Assembly: GCA_003255065.1 (NCBI GenBank)
Contig: QAOA01003166.1
Location: 36,992 to 100,991 of the forward strand
Direction of reading: 5' to 3'
Origin: Cercis canadensis
Lineage: Eukaryota; Streptophyta; Magnoliopsida; Fabales; Fabaceae
Length of the DNA stretch: 64,000 nucleotides
Shown: positions 1-11,705 of the stretch, piece after piece
Numbering within the stretch: position 1 is the first letter of the stretch
Layout of the letters: each line of letters starts with the position of its first letter
Made by a program: the position numbers and the translations under genes
The notes under the pieces: generated by a model
Told to the model about the DNA's origin: nothing
What the model saw: the letters and a program-made list of their open reading frames with translations, nothing else
The model's database searches: none

Positions 1-879
1 GTATAAAACTACCTTTAAAAAATATTAGAATTCAAACCCTCATTTATGTACATTTAAAAAAATTTGATATGCCATCTTTGCTAGAAAATTTAGATCCTTC
101 AACTAAAATAGAAATTACATTTATATACTTAGTATAGATATAAAAACAATTAAATATGTCTAGTGTAGGTCTAGTATTTTATTATGAAATTTTTAAAAGA
201 GATATGCTATTGTAGCCTCTAATTATAAAAATAAATAAATAACTGACCAAATGACTTATAGTAGAATAATATTGAGGTCGTTCTTAAAATTTATAAATTT
301 TATGTTCAAATCCAAAGTCCTTAAAGTACAAAAAAAAAAAAAAAAAAAAANAAAAACTTGGCTCAAATATTAAAAAAAAAAATACGGGAACAATTTTTTT
401 TCTTTTTTGGTTTTCCCTTGTGGGAAAAAAATAATTCAAACCTCATACAATAAAAATACCAAAAAGTTAATAAGTGATTTTCATCATTTTGTTTTGTTTA
501 ACAATCACCTCTAAATTTAAGCAAAATCAAGTATAAAACTACCTTTAAAAAATATTAGAATTCAAACCCTTATTTATGTACATTTAAAAAAATTTGATAT
601 GTCATCTTTGCTAGAAAATTTAGATCCTTCAACTAAAATAGAAATTACATTTATATACTTAGTATAGATATAAANNNNNNNNNNNNNNNNNNNNNNNNNN
701 NNNNNNNNNNNNNNNNNNNNNNNNNNNNNNNNNNNNNNNNNNNNNNNNNNNNNNNNNNNNNNNNNNNNNNNNNNNNNNNNNNNNNNNNNNNNNNNNNNNN
801 NNNNNNNNNNNNNNNNNNNNNNNNNNNNNNNNNNNNNNNNNNNNNNNNNNNNNNNNNNNNNNNNNNNNNNNNNNNNNNN

Positions 880-914
<35 letters not shown>

Positions 915-990
915 GAACAAATTTTTTTCTTTTTTGGTTTTCCCTTGTGAGAAAAAAAATAATTCAAACCTCATACAATACAAATACCAA
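1..990. repeat. ~530-bp direct duplication spanning an assembly gap
   Basis: The first ~146 bases recur almost unchanged at 531-674, and the stretch at about 383-458 recurs at about 911-986. The offset is about 530 bp in both cases. The second copy contains the N run, followed by a (TA)n tract at 880-911. No gene is visible. Between the copies lies a sequence ending in 'ttcaaatccaaagtcc' that resembles the B-box side of a tRNA-derived SINE. The copies could be a real tandem duplication or two overlapping contig ends placed side by side. Confidence 0.8.
675..879. other. assembly gap (N run)
   Basis: About 205 undetermined bases, bordered on the right by a (TA)n microsatellite. The open frames that run through it are artefacts. 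Confidence 0.99.
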
Positions 991-1760
991 AAATTTATAT
1001 TTTAGGTAGACCAAAATATAAGTTTTCTGTCACATGATCTCTATAAATTTTATCTAAAGGATCATTATGAATCTATTATCCACAACAGGTCTTAATAAGA
1101 TGTAAATTTTAATAATATTTTTTTAAACAATATCCTAATTCAACTCAATCGAGATGTGAGATCTTCATGAGATTTGAATTACATGGTTGTCTATCATCTA
1201 ATATTTTTCCTCCATTTAAAACTGTCAAAATATAAGAGACATGCATCCATTGTTGTCAAGTTTCACGTGTTATGTGCTATTAACTATTTCACACATAAAC
1301 AACTTCTATATCATAAAAAAATTATCCTTCAAATCATGCATTCTTTATTTAATGCATACTATTTATGCATGGTGCACTAGCTGTAATGTGAGAAACCAGT
1401 TTATTTATGCGTTCTACAGTTTCCTATAGTTTTCTTCCAAATAATGGTAAAATTGATGTAATCATAATACTTCAAATAATGGTAAAATATTGGAGGAAAT
1501 TAAATATTATTTTTTTCAAAATATTTCATTCATAGCCAACAGTGAATTTGAATTCAAGGGGTTGCTAAAACATTACATAGGGATTGCTGATATTAGAAAA
1601 AATGTAGATGATGTGAGGCTGTGCTTGTGTATTGGGGTTAGGGCTGAGGCTGTGGCAATGATTATTTGAATTGTACTATAATTCATCTAAAAATTGAAGA
1701 ATTCAAGCAGAACAGATTCTCAATATGAATATCATAATTGTTATCTCAAAATTCACAGAG

Positions 1761-2310
1761 GACAGGAGTGGAAGTATAGCTTGCCAAGAAAATTTACCAT
1801 CACGCCGAGATTAGGGACCATTTCAAAGTTTCTGCTTCGGTATATGTTTCTCAACAGTGCCCAGCTGGAAAAGTTTGGAAAGATGTTCTACGCAAATTGA
1901 CTTCCCCAAACAAAGAAGAAACAGAGGAAATTGGCAGAATGAAAGAGTATGAAATAGCCAAAAATTTGTATAATTTCATGAAAGAAAATAGGTGTTTAGT
2001 GGTTCTCGATGATATTTGGAATATCTCAAATTTGGATGATTTAAGTCATGTTTTCCCAATTAGGGAGACATATAGCAAAATAATTATTACTATCCGCTTC
2101 GAAAATAAACTTGAACACGCTAATAAAAATGACTTCCCGCACGTATGCCACTACCTTGAAGAGGGTGATAATTGGAGTCTATTTGAGAAAATAGTCATTG
2201 TTGAATGGGATGAGATAGATAAACACTCTAAACCCTCTTCTATTCTCTCTATTCAAGTAACAATTATATGGATGATACCATGTCTAGTTACTTTGAATAT
2301 GGCTATGTAG
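1761..2310 (+). pseudogene. NLR resistance gene fragment, NB-ARC domain (CC-NBS-LRR type)
   Basis: Reading from about 1783, the frame gives a KIYHHAEIRDHF-like segment, then VYVSQQC and VWKDVLRKL, then CLVVLDDIW at about 1990-2020 (kinase-2 motif). These are followed by a KIIITIR RNBS-B-like stretch and WSLFEK (RNBS-C). The order matches the NB-ARC ATPase of plant NLR immune receptors of the RPP13/RPP8 kind (family knowledge). The P-loop region upstream is degenerate and has an in-frame TAG at 1777-1779. After RNBS-C the similarity stops and the frame ends at 2310, with no GLPL, MHD or LRR. It is therefore a truncated relic. A coiled-coil fragment of the same kind of gene lies at 14172-14563, so an NLR locus probably once stood nearby. 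Confidence 0.85.
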
Positions 2311-3762
2311 ATATATACTAATGCAATTTTAAAAATCATGATGTAATGACATCGATAATATGATTCTAATACTAGTTTAGATTAAACGCAAAAGGTTTTT
2401 AAATTAATGCAATTTAGGTATATTTTTAAATTAATAAAAATTTTAGTCTTATAGTATTTTTGTTTTAAAAAAAATATGTATATATTTTTTTTTTAGGTAT
2501 TTTGCTTACTCAAAACAAAACTCACATGCTCTGAGAACAACCTCTGTACTAGTCAATCATAAACCATTTGGTTAAAAAATAAATATGTATATATCTATTT
2601 TTTATTCACTTCTATCATATTCTTTCATCAAAAAGGAGATTGGACCAAACATGTATGAAATATTAATATTCCTTCTAAAATAAATATAATTACAAGGGAT
2701 ATTATCAATTCATTCTACTATATATCCCTTTACAACAACAAAAAAAGAAGAATATCACCTAATTATTCTAATATATCAATTCCCTAACATATTTACTGAA
2801 AAAAAAAAAAAGCTCCAAAAATGAGTCAGCTGTATCAATCGCGTGTCTGAGTCAATTTTTTTTTATTTGGACACGTCCGTATGTACATGTGTTGAACACG
2901 TGTTGTGTCTGTGCCTGTGTCTACAATATATCGAACGCAAGGACACAATAACAAACTGCCATGTTCATGCTTCCTAGCAAAATAGCTTCGAACCCCCGAA
3001 ATAATAACCTCATAATTAGTTAAATAGCCCCTAAGAAAGTAAATTTGGACTCTTTAATTTTATGAATTTTAGGTATATCTATATATGTTGTAGCCCTCAC
3101 TAAATTTTGTTTGGTTCCACCCCGCATATGGATATATCACATATATAATAATAAGCATTATATTAAGCCATTTACAACACAGATGGTGGGGACTAAGTTG
3201 TTCTAATTGAAACTAGAGGAATAAATTGGTACTCGTCCTAAACTGTAGGGATAAAAAATGTATGAGTAAAATATGATCTTGTTCCCTCACAAACATATCA
3301 ATTATCAATTTCATCCTCAAAAAAAAAAATTTATCCAGTTAGTCCCTCACTTTAAAAATCCCCAACAATATATTCTATTTTTTAAAATAAAACCTCTTGT
3401 GACGTGCACTATTAGTGCATCTAAAATTAGGAACGACACCTAAATATATATATTGTTATAAAAATGATTCGACAATTTGTTAATAATTTATCATTGACAT
3501 ATTGGGAATGACCTATAGATTTAATAAAACCTCTTGTGATGTTGAGACTAAGGGATTTGATCTTAATGCTTCAATATTTGCCACTCTACTTTGCTAATTT
3601 TATACACTCCTTTGTTGAAAAAAAGAATATATGCATATTCCATAAACAACTTATTAGAGTCAGTTTAAAATAAAAATCAAAGTTATACTTTGACACCTTT
3701 ACAAGAAACATGTTAATCAATTCAAGATAGTCAAATTAAAATTTAATTGCATTTTGTCAAGT
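2311..3762. other. intergenic, no gene seen
   Basis: AT-rich sequence with poly-A/T runs and no coding frame that I can support. It shows no element boundary or RNA gene that I recognise. Confidence 0.6.
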
Positions 3763-4571
3763 TTCAATCAGAAATACTTTAGCAATGGATACATGAGATA
3801 ATCAAAAAGATGATTAGTTTGTTTATACATTATCGTGGTTCACTATAAACTAATTACAAATGTTATTTTAAAATAATAGTTTATAGCCAAGTGGTACTGA
3901 GGTCATCCTCATGACTTGTAGGTTTCATATTGGAACTTAGAGCCATAACCAAAATATCAAACAAAAATATTCTTTTAAAATGTAATTATGCCATTTTCTG
4001 TCAAATTTTTAATAATATGGCACTATAAAATGAAATCTATTGTAGAAAAAAAAAATGTTAGATTTACTAATCCAGGTTACACGAGCTATTCCTTTCCTCC
4101 CCTAATCTACTCTTGATTTACTCAATTTCTTTCATTGAATTTATCATCTAGAGTAATCAAAAATGTNTTCAATCAGAAATACTTTAGCAATGGATACATG
4201 AGATAATCGAAAAGATGATTAGTTTGTTTATACATTATCGTGGTTCACTATAAACTAATTACAAATATTATGTTAAAATAATGGTTTATGACCAAGTGGT
4301 ACTGAGGTCATCCTCATGACTTTTAGGTTTCATATTGAAACTTAGAGCCATAGCCAAAATATCAAACAAAAATATTCTTTTAAAATGTAATTATGCCATT
4401 TTCTGTCAAATTTTTAATAATATGGCACTATAAAATGAAATCTATTGTAGAAAAAAAAAATGTTAGATTTACTAATCCAGGTTACACGAGCTATTCCTTT
4501 CCTCCCCTAATCTACTCTTGATTTACTCAATTTCTTTCATTGAATTTATCATCTAGAGTAATCAAAAATGT
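3763..4571. repeat. ~404-bp direct duplication joined by a single N
   Basis: Bases 3763-4166 and 4168-4571 are near-identical, with only a few substitutions, and are separated by one N at 4167. The unit includes a short 'aagtggtactgaggtcatcctcatgac' type sequence resembling a SINE head. The single-N join suggests two overlapping contig ends or two haplotypes left side by side. Confidence 0.9.
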
Positions 4572-4631
4572 GAAAAATACTTTTTTTGGTACCCAAATGT
4601 GAAAATAATTAATTTATTAGTTATGCAATTT

Positions 4632-5021
4632 ATAATATACTCAATTTTGTAGTAACCCTAATCACATACATTATTTAGTATGTGCTGATTTTTCATAGGA
4701 CTTCCACCCAAATCCTTATCCACTCCAATCATCATATCTAGGCTCAGATGGCCATAAATAAATTCAATTTTGTAGTAACCCTAATCACATACATTATTTA
4801 GTATGTGTGCTGATTTTTCATAGGACTTCCACCCAAATACTTATCCACTCCAATCATCATATCTAGGCTCAGATGGCCATAAATAAAGTAATGTACTCAA
4901 TTTTGTAGTAACCCTAATCACATACATTATTTAGTATGTGCTGATTTTTCATAGGACTTCCACCCAAATCCTTATCCACTCCAATCATCATATCTAGGCT
5001 CAGATGGCCATAAATAAATTA
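4632..5021. repeat. three-copy tandem repeat, ~123-133 bp unit
   Basis: Units begin near 4640, 4763 and 4896. Each runs from 'caattttgtagtaaccc' through 'tagtatgtgctgatttttc' to 'gctcagatggccataaata'. The copies differ by small indels at the joints. No N is involved, so this is probably a genuine tandem duplication. Confidence 0.9.
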
Positions 5022-5905
5022 ATATCATGACATGTCAACGTATTTATATATATATATATATACTCACATACACACACCAACAAGCACAGGTGAAAAGGCT
5101 TTTACAGGTCTAATACCTAAGTAGCCCTTACTGCAAATGTAATGCTTGAGTTCATTGCATCCCTATTTATAGTCTCCTTTTGATGGTGGGATTATTTGAG
5201 TTTCATCATCCAATTTTATGAATATCCCTATATTGTTAAATCGTGTGGTAGGGATTCTCTATAACTCTGTAATTTGTTAACATATAGAATTGTTAATACA
5301 TGTTGCCACAAGTAAAGCTAATTAGTCATGCCAAAAACTATTTCGGCTTGAGTTACCTAGTTAAGACTTAATTTAAGCTTAAACTAGCTTCTTTAGTTAA
5401 ACAAGTCCTAGTGAGTTAGGGCTGTAATGTTAGGCCTCCAAACTTCACTAAATTTTCTGGAGCAAAAGTAGGTAAACCTGTTAGGCCTGGCTAAGTTGGG
5501 AATTCTAGTGCAACTTANAAAAAAAAAAAAAAAAAATTCCACTTATTCTAATTTTTTAGTACTTTAATTACGATTTTAAGTTCAAACATAAAACATATAA
5601 ATCTGGAGAAGTTCATCCACTAAGTAGGTTGGAGTTTGGACTATTATAGAACCCAACCCAATCAAAATAGCTTGGTTTCTGAGTTTAAGTTCATTTGTAG
5701 AACACATGCAATTCAAACCAAGAGAGATCAATGGGTATGAATTTCAAAATAGATAACCACTCAATATAACTTTCTCTGAACCCCACCCTCCTCAATTTTG
5801 TTGCTTTCATCGTTGTCGACGGCTTTTCTAGGAGATAGGGAATGGGAGGAGAAAAGGATGAAAGAAGTAGCAGTAGTGAGGTGGGAGAGGCAGTGAATTG
5901 AAAAT
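5022..5905. other. intergenic, no gene seen
   Basis: AT-rich sequence with a (TA)n run near 5045, a poly-A tract with a single N at 5518, and no coding frame that I can support. A short minus-strand frame at 5761-5991 is mostly a leucine run produced by the (aat)n microsatellite and was not called. Confidence 0.6.
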
Positions 5906-5940
5906 AATAATAATAATAATAATAACAATAACAATAACAA

Positions 5941-6152
5941 CAGAAATTCTATGATACTACATGAGTATGTCATATTACACCGATGTGACAAATATACATA
6001 ATTTTTATATTTTATTATATATAAAATATAATTTATTTTATTTTTTAAACAAACTTAAAAACAGTTAACTTGTACACATGTCATTCATTTATTGACTATT
6101 CTTGTGTAGTATGACATATTACATAAATACAAAAAATTTATAAGAAACCTCC
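5941..6152 (-). mobile_element. MITE copy A (Mutator-like), ~212 bp
   Basis: This is an inverted-orientation copy of the element at 24533-24744. Its ends read 'gaaattctatgatactac' and 'aagaaacctcc'. The shared ends form imperfect terminal inverted repeats. The interior is AT-rich and non-coding. It is inserted in an (AAT)n/(AAC)n microsatellite (about 5906-5940 and 6153-6200), so its target duplication cannot be told from the repeat. Confidence 0.75.
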
Positions 6153-6445
6153 TAATAATAATAATAATTATTATTATTATTGTTATTATTATTATTATTA
6201 TAAAAAGAAGAAGAAGAGAAGAAAACCTAAAGAAAAATGACACCGTGGGCCATAGTTTGGGTTGGGTTAGTTTAAGTTTAGACCCTAAACTAAATTCATG
6301 TGATTCATAAATTTTAAACCCAACCCAACTTAACCCAAAATTATTGGGTTAGTTTGGTTCTCTAGTTGATTTAGGTTTTGTTCAACCTTAAGCCTAATTT
6401 CAATATCATTCGGTCACATGCCCTTTTGATCTCACCTATTCTATT

Positions 6446-6453
6446 ATATAAAC
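6446..6453 (+). promoter_or_regulatory. TATA box of the first F-box gene
   Basis: TATATAAA lies 60 bp before the ATG at 6513, a plausible distance for a short plant 5' UTR. It is inferred from position and sequence only. Confidence 0.5.
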
Positions 6454-6512
6454 ATTAGTTGAATCGAGGGTTTAAGACCACCAATCAAAGTAAAAATTAA
6501 CGCCGCAAAGGT

Positions 6513-7881
6513 ATGGCTGGAATGAAGAAAAAAAGAGAGCTGCAGCCTGTCCGCCACCTGATACCTGCTGTGAAAAAACCCAGAAAGCAATCAGTTTCAG
6601 AAACCAAATCCATCAATCCTAATTTGTGGATTCCAGAGGAGATCCAGGCTCACATTCTCCAGAAACTGCCTGATAAATCTCTTACCCGGTTCACCAGCGT
6701 CTGCAATTCATGGAACTCAATAATCTATGATCCCAAGTTAGTTAATTTAGCCTGCAAACTCCTTCTTTCATCTGGAAAATCTATATATGTTATGGATTAT
6801 GCAGTGTCTGAAGGAACAGTAAGAAAGCTTGATCTTCCATTAAAAACAAAAGGATATTTAAATATCATGGGTTCTTGCAATGGGCTGCTATTGATATGCA
6901 CTGCAGAGATATACTACATATGGAATACTATGACAGGAAAATACAAGATACTACCAATTGAATACCGCTGGTGGCAATCCCTTGGGCTTGGATTTGATTA
7001 TTCCACTAACGATTATAAGATTATTGCAGTTTTTGAAGAATTACACGTGTATTCACTGAAAGAAGATTCTTGGAGAAAGGCTCATGGAAAGATCACTCAT
7101 GCCCGTTCTTATTGCATGCGCAGCCCCGGAACTCTGATAAACAATAGCGTTCTTTATTGGCGTGCAACTTGTGAAACTAATGTTTTGTATACTGAAGAGG
7201 GCAGCTGTGTTATTCGCAACGAAACTGAAGTTAATGTTGGAGACGAAAATCAATACCGGTTGATTCTTAGAGTTGATTTGGTAGACGAAAGCAAAGTGCT
7301 TATTCTACAACCTCCTGGTATAGAAGGAACTGAAACTGAGTTCATGGAATTTAAGGGATCCCTTTGTGCTTATGAATGCAAAGAAGGGAGGAACATTGAG
7401 ATGTGGATATTAAAGGAAGAGAATGCCAAACTGAATTGGAGGCTGTTGATGTCCATTCAACAGCCGCACAGCTTGCCATATAGGAGTTTCTTGGCACCCA
7501 TTTACTTTGCAAGGAATGGTGAAGTACTGATGAATGTTAGGAATATTGTGAGAGATGTTGCAAAGAGGACAACTAAATTTTTTACTTATAATTCAAAAGA
7601 AAAAAGATTTAGAAGATTTATACTTCGTGGAATTAACTATTGGTCTAATGTGATGACATATAATGGAATCAATAGTCTTGCTCTACTTGCGATGGATGGA
7701 GTGAAATATAATGAGATAGAGGTATTGAAATAAGATTTTTTTTTTTTTTAATTAAAGCTGGATTACCTCATTTTTATTTATTGATTGATTCTGTAAGCAT
7801 GCATATTTTGTAATTTAAATCTAGATGCATGTGTCTACCCTTTTGCAGGAAGCTCTAAAGGGAGTTGAGCTTGTCAAGTGA
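6513..7881 (+). CDS. F-box/FBA-type protein, two exons (6513-7721, 7849-7881)
   Basis: A predicted substrate-recognition subunit of an SCF (Skp1-Cullin1-F-box) ubiquitin ligase. The F-box is at residues ~38-80 (WIPEEIQAHILQKLPDKSL, then RFTSVCNSW and DPKLVNL). It is followed by an F-box-associated region with the hallmark CNGLLL and an IWNTMTGKYKILP strand near residues 115-150. A basic N-terminus (KKKREL, KKPRKQ) could be a nuclear signal. The single long frame ends at 7733, but I think the last exon is missed. A GT at 7722 in phase 0 and a pyrimidine-rich tract ending in CAG at 7846-7848 join codon 403 to EALKGVELVK and a stop at 7879-7881. The paralogue at 10351 has the same structure and nearly the same tail, which supports splicing. 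The predicted length is 413 aa. The substrate is unknown. Confidence 0.88.
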
Positions 7882-8603
7882 AGATGGATATTACTAGAAG
7901 ACTGTGTAAATAGAATGATCAGAAGTCCCAAAGCAGAGTTATAGCGTCACCTAATAGAAGTTTGTGGAGATAGAAAGTTTATCAATTCCTTGCTCGATAT
8001 TTTCTTCTTTTTGTTTTCTAAATATTTCTTTTCTTTTTTGGTTGACAAGTACACTTCTTATTATTTTTGCATACTTCTAATGTTACCGAGGTATGTTATT
8101 TTCCCATTATTAAAACTTCTTTTGTCCGTCATTTGGATACTTTAATGGTTGAGTGCTTGGTATTAAATTATAGAGGTATTGGGTTTAAATCCCACTAAAA
8201 ACAGGTGGGGTGAAATTNTGTCTACCCTTTGCAGGAAGCTCTAAAGGGAGTTGAGCTTGTCAAGTGAAGATGGATATTACTAGAAGACTGTGTAAATAGA
8301 ATGATCAGAGGTCCCAAAGCACAGTTATAGCGTCACCTAATAGAAGTTTGTGGAAATAGAAAGTTTATCAATTCCTTGCTCGATATTTTCTTCTTTTTGT
8401 TTTCTAAATATTTCTTTTCTTTTTTGGTTGACTAATACACTTCTTATCATTTTTGCATACTTCTAATGTTACTGAGGTATGTTATTTTCCCATTATTAAA
8501 ACTTCTTTTGTCCTTCATTTGGATACTTTAATGGTTGAGTGCTTGGTATTAAATTATAGAGGTATTGGGTTCAAATCCCACTAAAAACGGGTGGGGTGAA
8601 ATT
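7832..8603. repeat. ~385-bp direct duplication of the F-box 3' end, joined by a single N
   Basis: Bases 7832-8217 (acceptor, last exon and 3' UTR of the first F-box gene) recur at 8219-8603 with a few substitutions, after one N at 8218. The second copy carries the small terminal exon again but no upstream coding sequence. It is probably a contig overlap or haplotype artefact rather than a second gene. Confidence 0.88.
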
Positions 8604-8660
8604 TTGGGAGAGAATGAACTACCCCTATTGTGTATCCTCTAATGAACAAAATAAAATTCT
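8518..8660 (+). repeat. tRNA-derived SINE-like sequence
   Basis: A tRNA-like head contains an A-box-like 'tggttgagtg' and a B-box-like 'gggttcaaatccc' about 35 bp apart. It is followed by 'gggtggggtgaaatttt' and an A-rich end near 'aaaataaaattct'. The same tail occurs at 18379-18490 ('gttcaaatctcattaaaa', then 'gtggggtggaatttt'). Pol III boxes plus dispersed copies fit a SINE. Ends are approximate. Confidence 0.55.
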
Positions 8661-8812
8661 TTTATAAATCACTTGTTTGAACTATAGGCTGATTTAACAT
8701 CATTTTTTTAGTTGTTGATGTCCTATAAATAAATATTTAACATGATACCAAGTGGTCTATGGCTGAATGGTAGGGCTTATAGGTTTTATATTCAAATTCA
8801 AATCATAAAAAA

Positions 8813-9018
8813 AATACCAAAAAAAAATATGTATTTAACATGATAGTATATACATGTGACACTCAGTGTTATATGCTCAACTTAAAACACGATGGATGCC
8901 TGGTTTTGAAAAAAATNACCAAAAAAAAAAATGTATTTAACATGATAGTATATACATGTGACACTCAGTGTTATATGCTCAACTTAAAACACGATGGATG
9001 CCTGGTTTTGAAAAAAAT
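8813..9018. repeat. ~103-bp direct duplication joined by a single N
   Basis: The stretch from 'accaaaaaa' through 'catgatagtatatacatgtg' to 'gcctggttttgaaaaaaat' occurs before and after the N at 8917. The open frame running through it is a by-product of the duplication and not a gene. Confidence 0.9.
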
Positions 9019-9135
9019 GCTATATAAGCCACAAATATCTAAGGCCCCTTTTCAAGCAAGAGAGCATATGCTTGTTAGAGGAAGATAACTTTAGAAGAAA
9101 CTGCCTTTCACACTGGATTGCAAATTCCAAGTATA

Positions 9136-9975
9136 TGTTAGAAAATAGAGATGAAATTGAAATAACTTATTTATTTAGTGGCTGAGAGGCCTGTGAGATC
9201 TCATTGTTCCTAAGAGTATATTGAGTATTTTTCTACCCCTCAGAGACATAGGTTTAGCAAGTTGAAAGCATCCTACTCCACAGGATTCACAAGTCTAACC
9301 CCACCAAGCGTGCACTCGCAATAGAAGAGTTGCAGGAACAGCTTTGTGAATTGCTCGTACTAAAAGGATTTTAGAGGAGTAGAAAACTAACGAAAATTGA
9401 GAGAGATCTGAAGTGTGTCCCAAGTACTAGGGTAAGCAATTAAGGAGAATACTTGTATGAAATATATAAACTGTGATAAATAGTTCTCCACTCAAAGCCC
9501 AAATGAAAATTTTATTTTCCACATAGTAACACCCAAAAACAAAATTGATTTTCAATAATAAATTAGAGAGTTTTATTTTTCAAATATTAATAACAATTCC
9601 AACAATCCCCACATATTTCAAAAACAAAGCTGATGAGAGTTTGAGTATGAGCTATTGCAGCTTGGCAATTACAAAGTAATTATATAGATAATACCTTGTC
9701 CATAACTCGCTAAGAGATTTTTAAGCCACTTAGCCTCAGATCTTGCCTTTTCTAAGGAGATAAACTCAAATTCCATTTTGGATCAAGCCACACAAATTTA
9801 CTTGGATAACTTCCAAGAAATATAATCCCACAAGGAGTGAGGATATCCAGTGCTAGATTTGTCTCATTTGAATATGAGATCCAATTATCATCTATGAACT
9901 CGTCAAATATAATGAGAAATTCCCATATCCCAAATCATCCTCTTTGGGTCCTTTACCTTAAAACTTCAACAACCC
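9136..9975 (-). mobile_element. truncated Ty1/copia retrotransposon: RNase H end, polypurine tract and 3' LTR
   Basis: The minus strand from about 9975 down to 9640 translates, with two stops and frameshifts, to pieces typical of the copia RNase H C-terminus: DDNWISYSNET, EFEFISLEKARSEAKWLKNLL and QAAIAHTQT. A purine tract (GTGGGGAT, 9605-9612) follows, then a sequence starting TGTTGG at 9604 and plausibly ending in TCTAACA at about 9136. That is the expected order for a 3' end with its LTR. Nothing upstream of RNase H is left. The outer LTR boundary is uncertain. Confidence 0.75.
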
Positions 9976-10350
9976 TTACTAGCTAGGATTTTGGATGTAG
10001 CAACTAAGTTATTTACTGCATACACAATATATAGATGAACACAATTCATAAAATATGGCCATCATTGAACATCTCAAACATATTCCAATTGAGCTACACA
10101 AGCTCCATAATTTTTCAATCAAGCCAGGCCTGGTTTAAAACGGCCAATCCATATGCAGCTTGGGAGAGGCCCAGTCAAATTGAACCCTAACCCGTTAGGC
10201 CATCACTCAATGCTACCACAAATTGCCGCCCTATTAATACAAAAACAAGTTAAATCAAGGTTTCGCTGCACAGAAAATCTCACAAAAGCAGCAGTCATTC
10301 ATGTCTTCAATCGCCATTTTAAGAAGAATCAAATAATAAGCGACAAAGAT

Positions 10351-11705
10351 ATGGCTGGACAGAAAAGACCAAAACAGCGGCAGCTGTTCCTGCAACCTGC
10401 AAAGAAGAAACTCAGAAAGCAATCGGATTCAGCAACCAAGTTCCTCAACCAGTGGATACCAGAGGACACCCAGATTTGCGTACTCCAGAAATTGCCTCAA
10501 AAATCTCTTTTGCGATTCGTCTGCGTTTGCAAGTCATGGAAATCAATAATCTCTGATCCAAAGTTTATCAATAGCACCCAGAAACTCATTCTTTCATCTG
10601 GAAAATCAATATATGTTATGGACTATGAAGAATCCGAAGGAAGAGTAAGAAAGCTTGATGTGCCGTTGAAAACCAAAGGATTTTTCAATATCATGGGATC
10701 CTGCAACGGGCTTCTTTTGATACTCATTGCAAATAAAAACCTCCTATGGAATACTGTGACAGGAGAATACAAGATCATACCTTTATCTTCATACCCTAAT
10801 GGAACTTTAGGGTTAGGGTATGATCATTACGCGAATGATTATAAGGTTATTTGGTTTCCTGTTTTCAATGAACCATTCATGTATTCGCTGAGAACAAGTT
10901 CGAGCAGAACCCTTCAAAAGATACCTTATTGTCATGCTTATTGCACTGGCAAGGTAGGAACTGTGGTAAACAATACTGTTCTTTATTGGCATGCTAAATG
11001 TTGTGTTAAAGTTTTGCGTACTGAAAGGGATAGTTGTGTTATTCGCCGAGAAACTCTTGATTATGGTCTATACCCGATATGGCATCAGGTAATCCTTAGA
11101 ATTGATGTTGGAGACGAAAGCAAGGTGCTTATTCAACAGCCTCCAGGTATAGAAGAAGGATCCCAAACTGAATTCATGGATTTTAAGGGATATTTTTGTG
11201 CTTTTGAAAGCAAAAAGGGGAGGAACATTGATGTGTGGATATTAAAGGAGGAGAGGCCAAAACTAAATTGGATGAAGTTGATGTCTATTCAACAACCGCG
11301 GAGTTTGCCCAAGAACAAGTTCTTGGCACCCATTTACTTTGCAAGGAATGGTGAAGTACTAATGAATGTTCGGAAAATCAAAGATGATGCTAATGGCACC
11401 TGGAAGAGGCTATCTACATTCTATGCTTATAATACCAAAGAAGAGACATTTAGAAGATTTAAGGTTGATGGGATCAAATATTGGTCTAATGAGATCACAT
11501 ATGTTGAAAGTAATAGCCTTGCTCCACTTACAATGGCTGTGGGCAAACAGAAGGGAACAGAGGTATAATAATTAGATGGTTTTCTTTATTTTGCTTCACT
11601 AAATCTGGACTACTTTATATCGCATATTTCTCTATTTTTTAAAGCTTGATGTACCTGTCTACCCTTTTTCAGGGCAATCAGGAGGGAGTTGAGCTTCTCA
11701 AGTGA
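10351..11705 (+). CDS. F-box/FBA-type protein, paralogue of the 6.5-kb gene, two exons (10351-11562, 11673-11705)
   Basis: A second predicted SCF adaptor in tandem. The frame is open from 10153, but alignment with the neighbour places the start at the ATG at 10351 (both begin MAG and then K/R-rich). The F-box spans residues ~34-76 (WIPEDTQICVLQKLPQKSL, RFVCVCKSW, DPKF). The FBA region has CNGLLL and LWNTVTGEYKI. Conserved blocks shared with the neighbour include KSIYVMDY, RKLD, LPLKTKG-like and LAPIYFARNGEVLMNVR. A phase-0 donor at 11563 (GTATAA) and an acceptor ending at 11672 lead to GNQEGVELLK and a stop, giving 414 aa. A contiguous read-through would stop at once after the donor. The pair probably arose by local duplication. 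The target protein is unknown. Confidence 0.88.

Noticed and set aside
659..983. Open frames across the 675-879 N run
   Set aside because: Most of their length is N and (TA)n, so no protein evidence exists.
5906..5991. Leucine-run minus-strand frame
   Set aside because: Produced by the (aat/aac)n microsatellite.
8840..9088. 82-codon plus-strand frame
   Set aside because: Consists of the same 30 codons twice around a single N. It is a by-product of the duplicated sequence.
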